Source: Thalassolituus hydrocarboniclasticus (GTDB taxonomy: Bacteria; Pseudomonadota; Gammaproteobacteria; Pseudomonadales; Oceanobacteraceae). Taken from it: a DNA stretch of 64,000 nt. The stretch lies in the NCBI RefSeq assembly GCF_025345565.1, contig NZ_CP054475.1, forward strand, positions 2,634,448-2,698,447, written 5' to 3'. This document shows, piece by piece, positions 45,023 through 54,804 of the stretch; position 1 is the stretch's first letter; every line of letters begins with the position of its first letter. Under the pieces are notes generated by a model. That model ran no database searches, had not been told where the DNA came from, and saw nothing but the letters and a program-made list of their open reading frames with translations. A program made the position numbers and the translations under genes.

Positions 45023-45910
45023 TCAGAAAACGACCAGACTACGCTGCAGACTTTCTCGCCAGCAGACAGGTTGACGTTGCAGCCGGGCATTTAATGCCGC
45101 CGGATCAAGCGCGCTAAACGCCGGACGTTGAGCGAGAATCGCCGGATTATTTGCAGCATAGGCAACACTGCTGAGCGGAGTAATTCTGACCGCTTGTGTT
45201 AACAGCCCAAGGCTAAGCGCCAGCCGCTGTATTTCACAGGCAAATTCATACCAGCTGGCAACACCGCTGCCCGCCCAATGATAAATACCCTGTAATTGCC
45301 CGTTATACAGCAGCCACGCCGACTGCCAGATAACCTCAGCCAGCTCTGCTGCGGAAGTCGGTGAGCCGTACTGGTCATTAACCACCTGCAGATCACGACC
45401 GGACTGCATTAATTTGAGCATGGTACGTAAAAAATTATGGCCATAATGGCTGTACAGCCAGGCGCTGCGGATAACCAGCAGATCATCGTTTAAAATACTG
45501 TCCGCCTGTTGCTCACCGGCCAATTTAGACTGACCATAAATATTCAGCGGGCCGGTTTCAGCCTCGGGCGTCAGCGCTGTATTGCCGCCTGCGGAAAACA
45601 CATAATCGGTGGAAAGATGCAGTAAACGCGCGCCCTGCTGACGACAAATTTCTGCCAGTACCGCAACAGCCTGAGCATTTATGCGATACGCTTTTTCTGC
45701 CTGAGTTTCTGCCTGATCGACAGCGGTAAACGCGGCGCAGTTAATCACCAGCTGCTGTCCGTCACAAGCCTGGCGTAATGCGTTGTCGTCGCAGATATCC
45801 AGTGCCTGATGATCGCAGGCGCGCAGTCTGACCCAATCCGGGCAGCTTGCCTGCAGACTCCGGCCCAGCTGGCCGCCTGCGCCGGTCAGTAATACGTTAA
45901 CCGGCGTCAT
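45023..45910 (-). CDS. rmlD: dTDP-4-dehydrorhamnose reductase
   Basis: The 295-aa extended SDR has the Rossmann motif VLLTGAGGQLGRSL, NCAAFTAVDQAE, the catalytic Tyr-x-x-x-Lys NIYGQSKLAGE and the STDYVFSAG strand. It reduces dTDP-4-keto-L-rhamnose to dTDP-L-rhamnose. The start ATG overlaps the rmlC stop (ATGA). No rmlA or rmlB is in the window, so the rest of the pathway must be elsewhere. Confidence 0.93.
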   Translation of the reverse strand: MTPVNVLLTGAGGQLGRSLQASCPDWVRLRACDHQALDICDDNALRQACDGQQLVINCAAFTAVDQAETQAEKAYRINAQAVAVLAEICRQQGARLLHLSTDYVFSAGGNTALTPEAETGPLNIYGQSKLAGEQQADSILNDDLLVIRSAWLYSHYGHNFLRTMLKLMQSGRDLQVVNDQYGSPTSAAELAEVIWQSAWLLYNGQLQGIYHWAGSGVASWYEFACEIQRLALSLGLLTQAVRITPLSSVAYAANNPAILAQRPAFSALDPAALNARLQRQPVCWRESLQRSLVVF

Positions 45911-46449
45911 AAGAAATAATCAGACTGTTTAAACGAGGTACCCCGGGCGTCTTTTTCAGACAATTTTGGTTCGCCCTGTAACGGCCAGCGGATAGCAAGA
46001 TCCGGGTCATCCCAGCGCAGAATGCGTTCGCTTTGTGCGTGAAAATAACCGGTACAGCGATACAGGCATTCGGCCCGTTCACTCAGAGTATAAAAGCCAT
46101 GGGCAAAACCCGGCGGCACCCATAACTGATGGCGGTTGTCAGCGGATAATTCGAAGCCCTGCCAGCGGCCAAAGGTTGGTGAGGTGTGGCGCATGTCGAC
46201 AATCACATCAAACACACGGCCTGCCACCACGCGCACTAATTTACCCTGCGGTTGTTCCAGCTGATAGTGCAGTCCGCGTAAAACGCCCTGATGGGAAGCC
46301 GAATGATTATCCTGCACAAACGCCGCGCCCCCGGTCAGATCGTCCAGCCATTCCTGACGGAAGGTTTCCATAAAGAAGCCGCGCTCATCTTCATAGGCTC
46401 TGGGTTCAATAATGTAAACATCGTTAAAGACGGAAGACGGCGTCAGCAT
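45907..46449 (-). CDS. rmlC: dTDP-4-dehydrorhamnose 3,5-epimerase
   Basis: The 180-aa cupin enzyme shows VYIIEPRAYEDERGFFMETFRQEW at the start, NHSASHQGVLRGLHYQLEQPQGKLVRVV with the catalytic His, and WVPPGFAHGFYTLSE near the end, all characteristic of RmlC. The start at 46449 is set by the conserved family N-terminus; upstream frame sequence is unrelated. It is upstream of and coupled to rmlD. Confidence 0.93.
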   Translation of the reverse strand: MLTPSSVFNDVYIIEPRAYEDERGFFMETFRQEWLDDLTGGAAFVQDNHSASHQGVLRGLHYQLEQPQGKLVRVVAGRVFDVIVDMRHTSPTFGRWQGFELSADNRHQLWVPPGFAHGFYTLSERAECLYRCTGYFHAQSERILRWDDPDLAIRWPLQGEPKLSEKDARGTSFKQSDYFL

Positions 46450-46564
46450 GGTGGTATCCACAAAAGAAAGCGGCAGCGGAGTAAATAAATACGAAGCGCG
46501 CGCGTTATAGCACGCGTCCGCGTAAACCAACAGCCTGCCGCGACCGGAAAGCATAAGGGTCAGG

Positions 46565-48982
46565 TTATTCTACCTGCAGTGTACGCCGGTCAAGCTCGCC
46601 CTGGGCATCCATAACCACCACTTCCTGCTCACCGGTCACGCTGAAGCGGTAACTGAGGGTTTCGGCCTCACCACTGCTGCCAACGTGCAGGCCATTCACA
46701 TACCAGTCGCGCGGACCCAGCCCGCCCTGAGCGTGCAGCGAGATTTCCGGTAGCGCAGCGCTGCCGCCGGCACGGGTACGGCTGGAGCGCAGAATCAGGC
46801 CATCCTGAATACCGGTAATCTGCAGCGGTTCGAGTGCCAGCGCCGGTGGCTCACTGCAGCGCGGATCAACGGCGGGTAAACGGTTACGCAGGCGCTGACT
46901 GGCCGGCAGCCAGTGTTCCAGTGGCCGTGGCCAGAGTGCCAGCTGGTGCGCTGTGCGTGCGGGCACATCACAGCTGCCATCAACCAGCAGGCCGCGCTCG
47001 CTGGTCCAGTAGGTTAACGGGTTGCGCCATAAACCATCGCTGCGTTCATCGCGTAAGGTCGGCGGCAGCTGACGCCGTACCAGCCAGGCTTTATGAGTCT
47101 GGAAGCACTGATCGGCTGCGGTTTCGGCGGCGCTCTTGCCCAACGGCCAGCAAATGGTTTCCTGACTGACCTGCTCTGGCTGCGGCAACAGCTCAGGTTT
47201 ATGTTCGATGCGGTCAAATAACTGGAACAGCACCGGCAGCGCACTGAGCGCGCCGTAATGTCCGGGCGATGGCGTGCCGTCCGGGCGGCCAAACCACACA
47301 CCAATGGTATAAGCAGGAGTCACACCCACCGCCCAGGCATCTCGGAAGCCATAACTGGTGCCGGTTTTCCAGGCGATGCTGCGGTCGTTATCCTGCAGGG
47401 CATAACTGCGCGCACGGTCCGGACGCGGACTGCGCAACATATCATTCAGCACCCAGGCGGTTTCTGCCGAAAATAACCAGCGTGAACCTGCGACGGATGG
47501 CAACTCCCCATTCAGATAACGCAGCGGCCAGACCTGACCGCCATTCGCCAGTGCAGAATACAATTGCACCAGCTGCGCCAGCGATAATCCGCCGCCACCC
47601 AGCGCCATACTCAGGTTGGCTTTACCATCACCGGGAATACGGTAACGTGCTCCGGCATTCGCCAGAGCGGCAGCAAAGCGCTCCGGAGTAACGGCCTCCA
47701 GCACCTGCACCACCGGTAAATTAAGTGACTGCCGTAACGCTTCGGTGGCCGACACCGGGCCGGAAAAATGGCGGGTAAAATTTTCCGGCTGATAATCGGT
47801 AAAATAGCGTGGTACATCGCGCAATAAACTGGCGGAGTGAATCAGCCCGTCTTCTATCGCCAGACCATAAATAAAAGGTTTTAAGGTTGACCCCGGCGAG
47901 CGCTGCGCCTGCACCATATCGACATGGCCGAAGCGTGAATCGTCGGAAAAATCCGCTGAACCGGCATAAGCCCGGACTTCGTGGCTGGCATTATCCAGCA
48001 CCAGAATGGCGGCGGAATGACTGGGCGGAAAACGCTGAATTTCCTGTGCCAGATAATCTTCTATCTCGTACTGTAGATCGGCATCCAGCGTGGTTTTAAT
48101 CAGGCTTTTATCGGCATTTTGCCGGCGTAATTCCCGCGCCAGTAACGGTGCCAGCTGCGGTGTATGCGGCTGATAAGCCAGCACAGGTTCCAGCAACGCC
48201 TGCTGATAATCGGCCTGGGTAATCACGCCAAATTCCAGCATCCGCTGCAGCACTTTATTACGTGCGTTTAATGCACGCTGAGGGTGACGATCCGGGCGCA
48301 AACGCGACGGTGCCTGCGGCAATACGGCCAATAATGCCGACTCGGCCAGCGATAAACCGAGCGCCGGTTTATCCAGATACAAGCGGCTGGCCGCCCCCAC
48401 CCCTTCAATCACACCGCCCATGGGCGCGTAATTTAAATACAGGGTGAATATTTCATCTTTGCTGTAATGCCACTCCAGCTGTAATGCCCGCAAGGCCTGT
48501 TCCAGCTTACCGCCGATGGAACGTGAGTGCGGGTGAAAACGTCGCGCCACCTGCATCGAGATGGTCGAACCACCGGATACCACACAACCGCAGCGCCAGT
48601 TTTGCCAGGTAGCCCGCAGCAGCGCAAAAGGATTGATTCCGGGGTGATAATAAAACCAGCGGTCTTCGTAATTCAGTAATGCCTCTTTATAAAAAGGCGA
48701 GACTTCGCTCAGCTCTACCGGATAACGCCAGACGCCATTGCTGTCGGCAAAGGCACGCAACGGCCGTTCATGGCGATCAACCACCAGCTGGGCAAAATCA
48801 TTCTGCGCGCCTTCTGTCTGGCGTTGCGGATCGGGTACGGCCAGTGGCCATAACCAATCGGCACTTTTTAACAGCAGGCAAAAAACTGCCAGCAACAGCA
48901 CAAATCGGGTGGCTCTGTTCTGTGGCAGGCGGAAAAAACGTGCCGCGTTAAACGCGGCACGGTTGGCGGGTATGTTACTCAC
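46565..48982 (-). CDS. pbpC: Penicillin-binding protein 1C
   Basis: The 805-aa bifunctional peptidoglycan synthase-like protein has an N-terminal anchor (about 27-48). The GT51 glycosyltransferase domain has catalytic Glu106 in LNYEDRWFYYHPGI and GGSTISMQVAR. The transpeptidase has active Ser in RSPGSTLKP, SLN in RQSLNLP and KTG in WKTGTSYGFRDAW. The C-terminal BiPBP_C domain (about 690-805) is typical of PBP1C. It starts at a GTG behind AGAAGAG and follows the alpha-2-macroglobulin gene by 40 bp; this yfhM-pbpC order is widespread. A cell-wall repair role coupled to protease trapping has been proposed for the pair. Confidence 0.93.
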   Translation of the reverse strand: MSNIPANRAAFNAARFFRLPQNRATRFVLLLAVFCLLLKSADWLWPLAVPDPQRQTEGAQNDFAQLVVDRHERPLRAFADSNGVWRYPVELSEVSPFYKEALLNYEDRWFYYHPGINPFALLRATWQNWRCGCVVSGGSTISMQVARRFHPHSRSIGGKLEQALRALQLEWHYSKDEIFTLYLNYAPMGGVIEGVGAASRLYLDKPALGLSLAESALLAVLPQAPSRLRPDRHPQRALNARNKVLQRMLEFGVITQADYQQALLEPVLAYQPHTPQLAPLLARELRRQNADKSLIKTTLDADLQYEIEDYLAQEIQRFPPSHSAAILVLDNASHEVRAYAGSADFSDDSRFGHVDMVQAQRSPGSTLKPFIYGLAIEDGLIHSASLLRDVPRYFTDYQPENFTRHFSGPVSATEALRQSLNLPVVQVLEAVTPERFAAALANAGARYRIPGDGKANLSMALGGGGLSLAQLVQLYSALANGGQVWPLRYLNGELPSVAGSRWLFSAETAWVLNDMLRSPRPDRARSYALQDNDRSIAWKTGTSYGFRDAWAVGVTPAYTIGVWFGRPDGTPSPGHYGALSALPVLFQLFDRIEHKPELLPQPEQVSQETICWPLGKSAAETAADQCFQTHKAWLVRRQLPPTLRDERSDGLWRNPLTYWTSERGLLVDGSCDVPARTAHQLALWPRPLEHWLPASQRLRNRLPAVDPRCSEPPALALEPLQITGIQDGLILRSSRTRAGGSAALPEISLHAQGGLGPRDWYVNGLHVGSSGEAETLSYRFSVTGEQEVVVMDAQGELDRRTLQVE

Positions 48983-49022
48983 TCAGAGGACTCTTCTGAC
49001 TGACACATTCAACATCAGAGAA

Positions 49023-52000
49023 TCAGGGCTGAGTAACAAACAGAATATCCGGCGTGGTACCCAGCGCACGGGTTTCCGGGTCGTACATATCTTCAACCAG
49101 CGGCACCGGCACCTGATAATTACCCGGCGTTACCGCCCGCACCAGATAAAATACCCGGGTGGTGCTGTAAGAATTGGCATCAATGGCGGCGACATAACGG
49201 TCGTCACGGTATTCCTGATGAGAAATACGCGAACGGCGCTGCCATTCGGCCACCGGCTGAGTATCGATATTGATTTCATCCAGCTTGATCGATGCGCTTA
49301 AGTTCTGATTTTCCAGCTCCAGACCGGCCGGTAATAAATCCACCAGCAATAAATCCGGACGGCGTTTATCGGCTTTTACTTCCAGCTGCACCAGCATCAG
49401 CTCACCGACTTTCATGCGCAGTGCACCGTCATCCGCAATAATTGCCTGACCATCGGTGGTGAAATAACGGCGCTGAATACTCACACCATTACTTTCTGCC
49501 GGCGGTGCCAGTTTGCTGTGGCCCTGATACATCAGTGTGGCGAATAACGGATCGCTGCTGGTATTGCTCAGGGTTACGCCATCACGCAGACTGCTGCCAC
49601 TTTCCAGCAGGTTAAATTCACCGGCCTGCTGCAGGGTTTTTAATACGCTGCCCATGCTCAGTTCACCACTCCACTCATCACCCGGCACACGATCCAGCTG
49701 CACCGCCGCCATAAAGACGGCATTACGTTCCTGGGTGCTCAGATAGGTACGGCGCTCCAGCATACGTGCCAGCGCTTCAGCACGGCTGAGCGCAAAACTC
49801 TGCTGCTGGCGGTACTGCAGTAACAGGCGCACAACCTGTGCGGTATCACGCACGCGTGAGCCGTAATCACCGAGGTAATAATTTTCTTCACGCTGCACGG
49901 TTTTCAGTTTTTCCATTAACTGATCAGACAGCTGCTGGTCGCCCTGTAATTTCGCCGCCAGTGCCAGATGCAGTAATGGCAGGGCCGGTAAATCCAGACG
50001 CGCCTCACCCGCCAGGCGACGGATATCACTCAGCGATGCTTTTTTATGCCGCGCCAGAACATAGGCGGCATAGCTCTGATAAATCTGACGGTAAAGTTCC
50101 GGACGGTCATTCCAGCGTTCGCTGAAATTACCGCGGCCACGCAGATATTCCTGTAAACGGCTCAGGGTTTTACGCAGTACATCGGCATCAATACGTACAC
50201 CTTCATCCTGGGCGTCGGTGAGGAAATCACCGGCATAAGCGGTTAACCAGTGCTGTTCATAATCGTCGTGGTTTGACCATAAGCCATAGCCGCCATGATT
50301 CATCTGGCGCTTAACAATACGATCCATACCGCTGGCCAGCGCGCTTTCACGCTTACGACCGCTACTGTTTTTAAGACCCAGATCCGACAGCTGGTCAGGT
50401 GTTGCATAAATCCACGGATAAGTGGAACTTAACGATTGCTCCAGACAGCCATACGGATAGCGCAACAGATATTCGAGCTGACTGCGCGGATTTAAATTCA
50501 CGCGGTTATTCACACTGAGCAATGCTTCCAGTGACTGCGGAATCCAGCCGTCCATCTCGCTGCCATCCAGCACCAGACGTTCGCCCGGCTGCAGCACCAT
50601 CTGTTTCTTTTTGGTCAGCGCCGGATGGGCGGCACGGCTGTTCAGTTTCCAGCTCTGGGTCAGTGAGTAATCACCGGCACCGGTTAACTGCAGGCCAATG
50701 TCAATCTGCCCGGCCGGAAACTCTGAACGCAGAGGTAATAACAGGGTGTGTTTTTCACCATCGGCCAGCGTCAGCTGCTGGGTTAATGGTGTGTTATCAC
50801 GCACGACGGCCGGGCCACTGAGGCTGAATTGCAGATTTAATACCTGCTGCTCACCACTTAAATTGGTAACGTCCAGCGCCACGCTGGTCTCATCACCCAC
50901 AGCGACAAAACGCGGCAACGACAGTTGTGTAACCACCGGCGCTGCGACCGTGACTTCCTGCTCCAGACTGCCGAAACGTTCGTCATCAAAGGCCAGCGCC
51001 ATTAAGCGCAGACGACCATTAAAATCGGGTAATTGCAGCGGAATGCGGGCAACGCCATTTTTCACCGCCACCTGACCGGAAAACAGCGATACGATCTGTA
51101 CTTCGGCGCGGGCTTTTTTACCGCCACGGCTTAATTCCGGCGCATCACCACCAAAACGCTGAGTCGCCATGCGGTTGTTATTCAGACCAATTAAATGGCT
51201 GTACATATCGTACATATCCACCAGATAACGGCGCGGGCTGAAGAACCAGGCAAAAGGATCGGGGGTTTTAAAATCGGTAATCGACAGCACACCAACATCC
51301 ACCGCCGCCAGGGTTACCCAGGCGCTGTTAACGGCACCGCCGTTACTGTCGCTGACTGTCACTTCGGTGACGACACGCTGATTCGGCGTCCACTTTTTCG
51401 GGGCATCGAGGGCAATATTCAGACGACGTGGTTCACGATCCAGTTTCAGATGCATCAGCCCCACCGAACGGGTCGGGGTAATGCGCTGTTTATTATCGGC
51501 CGGTTGTAAATGCAGTGCGCTGATATAAATATCGTGACGGTTCCAGGATTCATCGACCGGAATATCCAGCGTGGCTCCTTCCGCTGGCGTCGTCACCCGG
51601 GCACTCCACAACAGCTGATTACTTTCAATCAGCACCAGGGTTTCACCGGCCGCTGGCGGTACAATTTTCAGTTGTGCGACATCACCGGCAGCATACGCAG
51701 CTTTATCCAGCGCCAGTACAACTTTGTCCGGGCGTGCGCCCTGTTCGGCATCCTGAGCATCTTCCCAATACCAGTACCAGTCTTCACCGGCATCAAAGGT
51801 CATGCTGCTGATTAAACCGGTGCTTTTATCGGTAATTTCCAGACGATAGCTGCCAAAGCTGACCGGCACCGATACTTTTTCGGTATTACCGGCCGTGATG
51901 CTGCGTGTCAGTGTCAGTTCACTGAATTCACGTTCGCTGGTTTCCACATACCAGCCGCGGTTGCTGGAATAGCGCCAGTGGTAACGGCGATTCTGATTAA

Positions 52001-54086
52001 TTAACCGTACCTGCAGATTATCGGCCGCCAGTTTTTCACCCTTGGCGTTGGTTTTAACCAGTTCAAATTCGGCCTGTGAATTACGTGCTGCACGGTCACC
52101 AAACAGCGGGCGGATACCAACCAGTGCATTGCCGGGTAATACGCGGGCAACATGACGGCGCACCACCGGGCGACCACCGGATTCAAACAGACTGCCGGTC
52201 ACGGTAACGGCCAGTGGCGATTTGGCACCGTCCCAGCGGGAATCAATTTGCAGGGTGATTTTGCCGTCTTTATCCAGAACCGCACCGTTTTCAATAAACT
52301 GCTGATTCCAGTCGGTTTCACGTACATTGCCAAAATGGAAATCCGGCCACTGTTCAAAAGGATGCGCCAATGGTGATACACGGATGCTGGCATCAAAACG
52401 GTTACCCGCCGCCGGTGCACCGTATAAATATTCGCCCAGTACCGGAATATTCAGACGCTCACGGCTGGTGAAGTAACGGGTGGTATTCTGCCCCGGATTA
52501 AAGGTCAGCTTCAGACGCTCAGGCATAAAGTCTTCGACTTTAAACTGATACACCACGCGGTTTTTACTCACGCCTTCAACTTCTAAACGCCAGTTACCGG
52601 TCTGGGCATCGGCGGCCAGCGGATATTCATACTGGTAATAACCACCGGCTGCCGGCTGCCAGTTGATGTCTTTAACTTTCTGACCATCCGGGCGGATGAT
52701 GCGGCCTTTTAATGGCCGTGAATTAACACTCTTGCCATCATCGTCACGCAACAAAGCGCTGAAGGTGGCAGTCTCGCCGCCACGGTAAATATCGCGCGGT
52801 GCATAAATAAAGAGTTCGGCACTGTTATACGGACGGTCGGCCAGACGGAAATCGGACAGGTCAAGCGCCGGAGTATTTAAATTCACCAGACTGACGGATT
52901 CATCTTTACGCACCACCAGCACCTGGCCGTAATCAATTTTACGGCGTACGCTGACACGTCCTGCAGCACTGCTGCTTGCTTCAAAGGCAACACTGCCGTT
53001 GCTGTTTAACAGCTGAACCTGCGCGCCTTCGACCGGCTCCGGGCTGCCCAGGGTATTCAGATAAACATCAAAGCCGTTGCCGTAATTGCGGATATGCACG
53101 CCGATATCGGTAACCATAAAATAGGTAACGGCAAGCTGGTTATCGTACTGTCCGGGACGGGCCATCACCGCCAGATAAACACCCGGTTCACGCAGCGCCG
53201 GAATGTCCTGCAGCGGTAAATTAATCTGGCGGCGCTTGTTACGCTCGGCAGGCAAGGTAAAGCGGCCTTCGTGCACTAAATCGGAAAACTGTGGCAATTC
53301 ATCCAGACGGTAATAGCTTTCGCTCTGGCCACGGTTTTTCCAGTTAACCAGACGCACCAGTTTATCCGGATTAACCCGGTGAAAAGCCACATTGGCTTCG
53401 CTGACGTTTAAGGCATACAGTGGCAGACCGGTATGCAGATTTAATGGTAAGAAATGGCCATTACTGGCAAAAGCGAGGCTGGCACTCAGCGAGCCGAATT
53501 TCACATCACCACGGCTGGGCTTGTGCAGGGTTTCACCATTGATCGCGCGGATACCGGCATCAACGGTTACCCAATAGCGGCTGTCCGGTTCAACACTTTC
53601 AAAATACGCGGTACGGCCATCATCGGATAACACCCAACCACCATTCACCGGCTCGCGTTTGCTGTTATCCAGTTCGCGCTCAACCAGTAAATAGCCCTGA
53701 AAATTTTTGCTGCCATCCAGCGGCACAGAAAAGGTAATTCCAATGGCACTGCCATCGTCATAAGTCTGTTCGCTGATATCTGCTACCTGTAAAGGTACGC
53801 CAGCATACAATTGCGCTGTCGATAAGGTGGCGGCTGCCGGCTCTGCTTTGCCGTTTGCGCTGCTGCCGTTGCTCTCTGCAACCTGCCCGGTACTGTTATT
53901 GTCCGCCGGGCCATGGTTATCCGTTGCAGCGGCGCTACTTTCGGACCGGTCGGCGGACTGGCTGCCAGGCTCAGTAGCAGTACTGCTGACGGCGGATGGT
54001 TGTGTACCGGTATCGTTATCACTGCATCCTGCAAGCAATAGCGCGGAGGTAAAAATGGCGGCAAGCGCCAGACGCGGGCTGATCAT
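49023..54086 (-). CDS. Bacterial alpha-2-macroglobulin-like lipoprotein (YfhM type)
   Basis: The 1687-aa lipoprotein has a signal peptide with lipobox LLLAGC (Cys21). It then has an acidic, Ser/Thr-rich linker of about 70 residues and the MG-domain series (AELFIYAPRDIYRGGETATFSALLRD marks a macroglobulin domain). The thioester motif CLEQ is in YPYGCLEQSLSS, followed by a helical thioester domain. A reactive thioester allows covalent trapping of attacking proteases in the periplasm. GAGGAC lies 6 nt before the ATG. The length matches E. coli YfhM (about 1650 aa). It is the first gene of the pair with pbpC. Confidence 0.93.
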   Translation of the reverse strand: MISPRLALAAIFTSALLLAGCSDNDTGTQPSAVSSTATEPGSQSADRSESSAAATDNHGPADNNSTGQVAESNGSSANGKAEPAAATLSTAQLYAGVPLQVADISEQTYDDGSAIGITFSVPLDGSKNFQGYLLVERELDNSKREPVNGGWVLSDDGRTAYFESVEPDSRYWVTVDAGIRAINGETLHKPSRGDVKFGSLSASLAFASNGHFLPLNLHTGLPLYALNVSEANVAFHRVNPDKLVRLVNWKNRGQSESYYRLDELPQFSDLVHEGRFTLPAERNKRRQINLPLQDIPALREPGVYLAVMARPGQYDNQLAVTYFMVTDIGVHIRNYGNGFDVYLNTLGSPEPVEGAQVQLLNSNGSVAFEASSSAAGRVSVRRKIDYGQVLVVRKDESVSLVNLNTPALDLSDFRLADRPYNSAELFIYAPRDIYRGGETATFSALLRDDDGKSVNSRPLKGRIIRPDGQKVKDINWQPAAGGYYQYEYPLAADAQTGNWRLEVEGVSKNRVVYQFKVEDFMPERLKLTFNPGQNTTRYFTSRERLNIPVLGEYLYGAPAAGNRFDASIRVSPLAHPFEQWPDFHFGNVRETDWNQQFIENGAVLDKDGKITLQIDSRWDGAKSPLAVTVTGSLFESGGRPVVRRHVARVLPGNALVGIRPLFGDRAARNSQAEFELVKTNAKGEKLAADNLQVRLINQNRRYHWRYSSNRGWYVETSEREFSELTLTRSITAGNTEKVSVPVSFGSYRLEITDKSTGLISSMTFDAGEDWYWYWEDAQDAEQGARPDKVVLALDKAAYAAGDVAQLKIVPPAAGETLVLIESNQLLWSARVTTPAEGATLDIPVDESWNRHDIYISALHLQPADNKQRITPTRSVGLMHLKLDREPRRLNIALDAPKKWTPNQRVVTEVTVSDSNGGAVNSAWVTLAAVDVGVLSITDFKTPDPFAWFFSPRRYLVDMYDMYSHLIGLNNNRMATQRFGGDAPELSRGGKKARAEVQIVSLFSGQVAVKNGVARIPLQLPDFNGRLRLMALAFDDERFGSLEQEVTVAAPVVTQLSLPRFVAVGDETSVALDVTNLSGEQQVLNLQFSLSGPAVVRDNTPLTQQLTLADGEKHTLLLPLRSEFPAGQIDIGLQLTGAGDYSLTQSWKLNSRAAHPALTKKKQMVLQPGERLVLDGSEMDGWIPQSLEALLSVNNRVNLNPRSQLEYLLRYPYGCLEQSLSSTYPWIYATPDQLSDLGLKNSSGRKRESALASGMDRIVKRQMNHGGYGLWSNHDDYEQHWLTAYAGDFLTDAQDEGVRIDADVLRKTLSRLQEYLRGRGNFSERWNDRPELYRQIYQSYAAYVLARHKKASLSDIRRLAGEARLDLPALPLLHLALAAKLQGDQQLSDQLMEKLKTVQREENYYLGDYGSRVRDTAQVVRLLLQYRQQQSFALSRAEALARMLERRTYLSTQERNAVFMAAVQLDRVPGDEWSGELSMGSVLKTLQQAGEFNLLESGSSLRDGVTLSNTSSDPLFATLMYQGHSKLAPPAESNGVSIQRRYFTTDGQAIIADDGALRMKVGELMLVQLEVKADKRRPDLLLVDLLPAGLELENQNLSASIKLDEINIDTQPVAEWQRRSRISHQEYRDDRYVAAIDANSYSTTRVFYLVRAVTPGNYQVPVPLVEDMYDPETRALGTTPDILFVTQP

Positions 54087-54284
54087 GATGTTGTCCTCAG
54101 AAGTCCCTTCAGGGGCTGTAGTCCATGGATATTCAGTCGGATGGCAGAAAACTGCCCGGAAAGCCTTTGTTTAAAAACAGCCTTTACAGGGCACAAAGCG
54201 CTTACTGATAAAGCGCGAAGTATATCTGAGCGACACCTGCCCTTCACCTGATAATTATGCTGAAAAGGCCATGGATAATAACCG

Positions 54285-54689
54285 TTAATGCCGCTTTTCA
54301 GCGACCTGCAACAGGCGCTCTTCTGCAACAATGGCACGGCCGACTGTACCGGCACCGGCTACACCCGCCGCATCTTCAAGGCGGACTTCAAATTCATAAA
54401 AATCTGCCGGTTTGCCAAGGTACTCAGCACTGACGGTTACCAGCGCTCCGGCCGGAACAGGTGCAATATGGGTGACATTCACATGAACTCCGACCGAAAG
54501 CTCACCCGCTTCTAATAATGGCGCCATCAGTCGTGCAGCCGCACGCTCCATTAAAGCAATCATACCTGCCGTTGCCAGCACCGCCGGCTGACGCTCTTCC
54601 GGGCTTCTACAGGCAGCATCGACAATAAAACCGGCAATAACATCAGCGGTAATTTCTGCTTCCAGCTCGTAACGGTCACCAATCTGCAT
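54285..54689 (-). CDS. Thioesterase family protein (hotdog fold, FlK-like)
   Basis: The 134-aa product contains FIVDAACRSPEERQPAVLATAGMIALMERAAARLMAPLLEAGELSVGVHVNVTHIAPVPAGALVTVSAEYL, a single hotdog domain with the Thr/Glu/His triad setting seen in fluoroacetyl-CoA-thioesterase-like proteins. It probably hydrolyses acyl-CoA thioesters. The start at 54689 has GGAG 8 nt upstream; the extension to 54758 has no family sequence. It diverges from the diguanylate cyclase at 54805. Confidence 0.82.
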   Translation of the reverse strand: MQIGDRYELEAEITADVIAGFIVDAACRSPEERQPAVLATAGMIALMERAAARLMAPLLEAGELSVGVHVNVTHIAPVPAGALVTVSAEYLGKPADFYEFEVRLEDAAGVAGAGTVGRAIVAEERLLQVAEKRH

Positions 54690-54804
54690 AGGGGCTGCTC
54701 CGAAGGAAATAGGCGTTTTATCGCAGATTCGTTGCCATTCTCCAACACAATGTTGCAATTGCGGCCAGCGCAGCCGTCTATAGTTAGGGTCTGGCTTACT
54801 ATTA

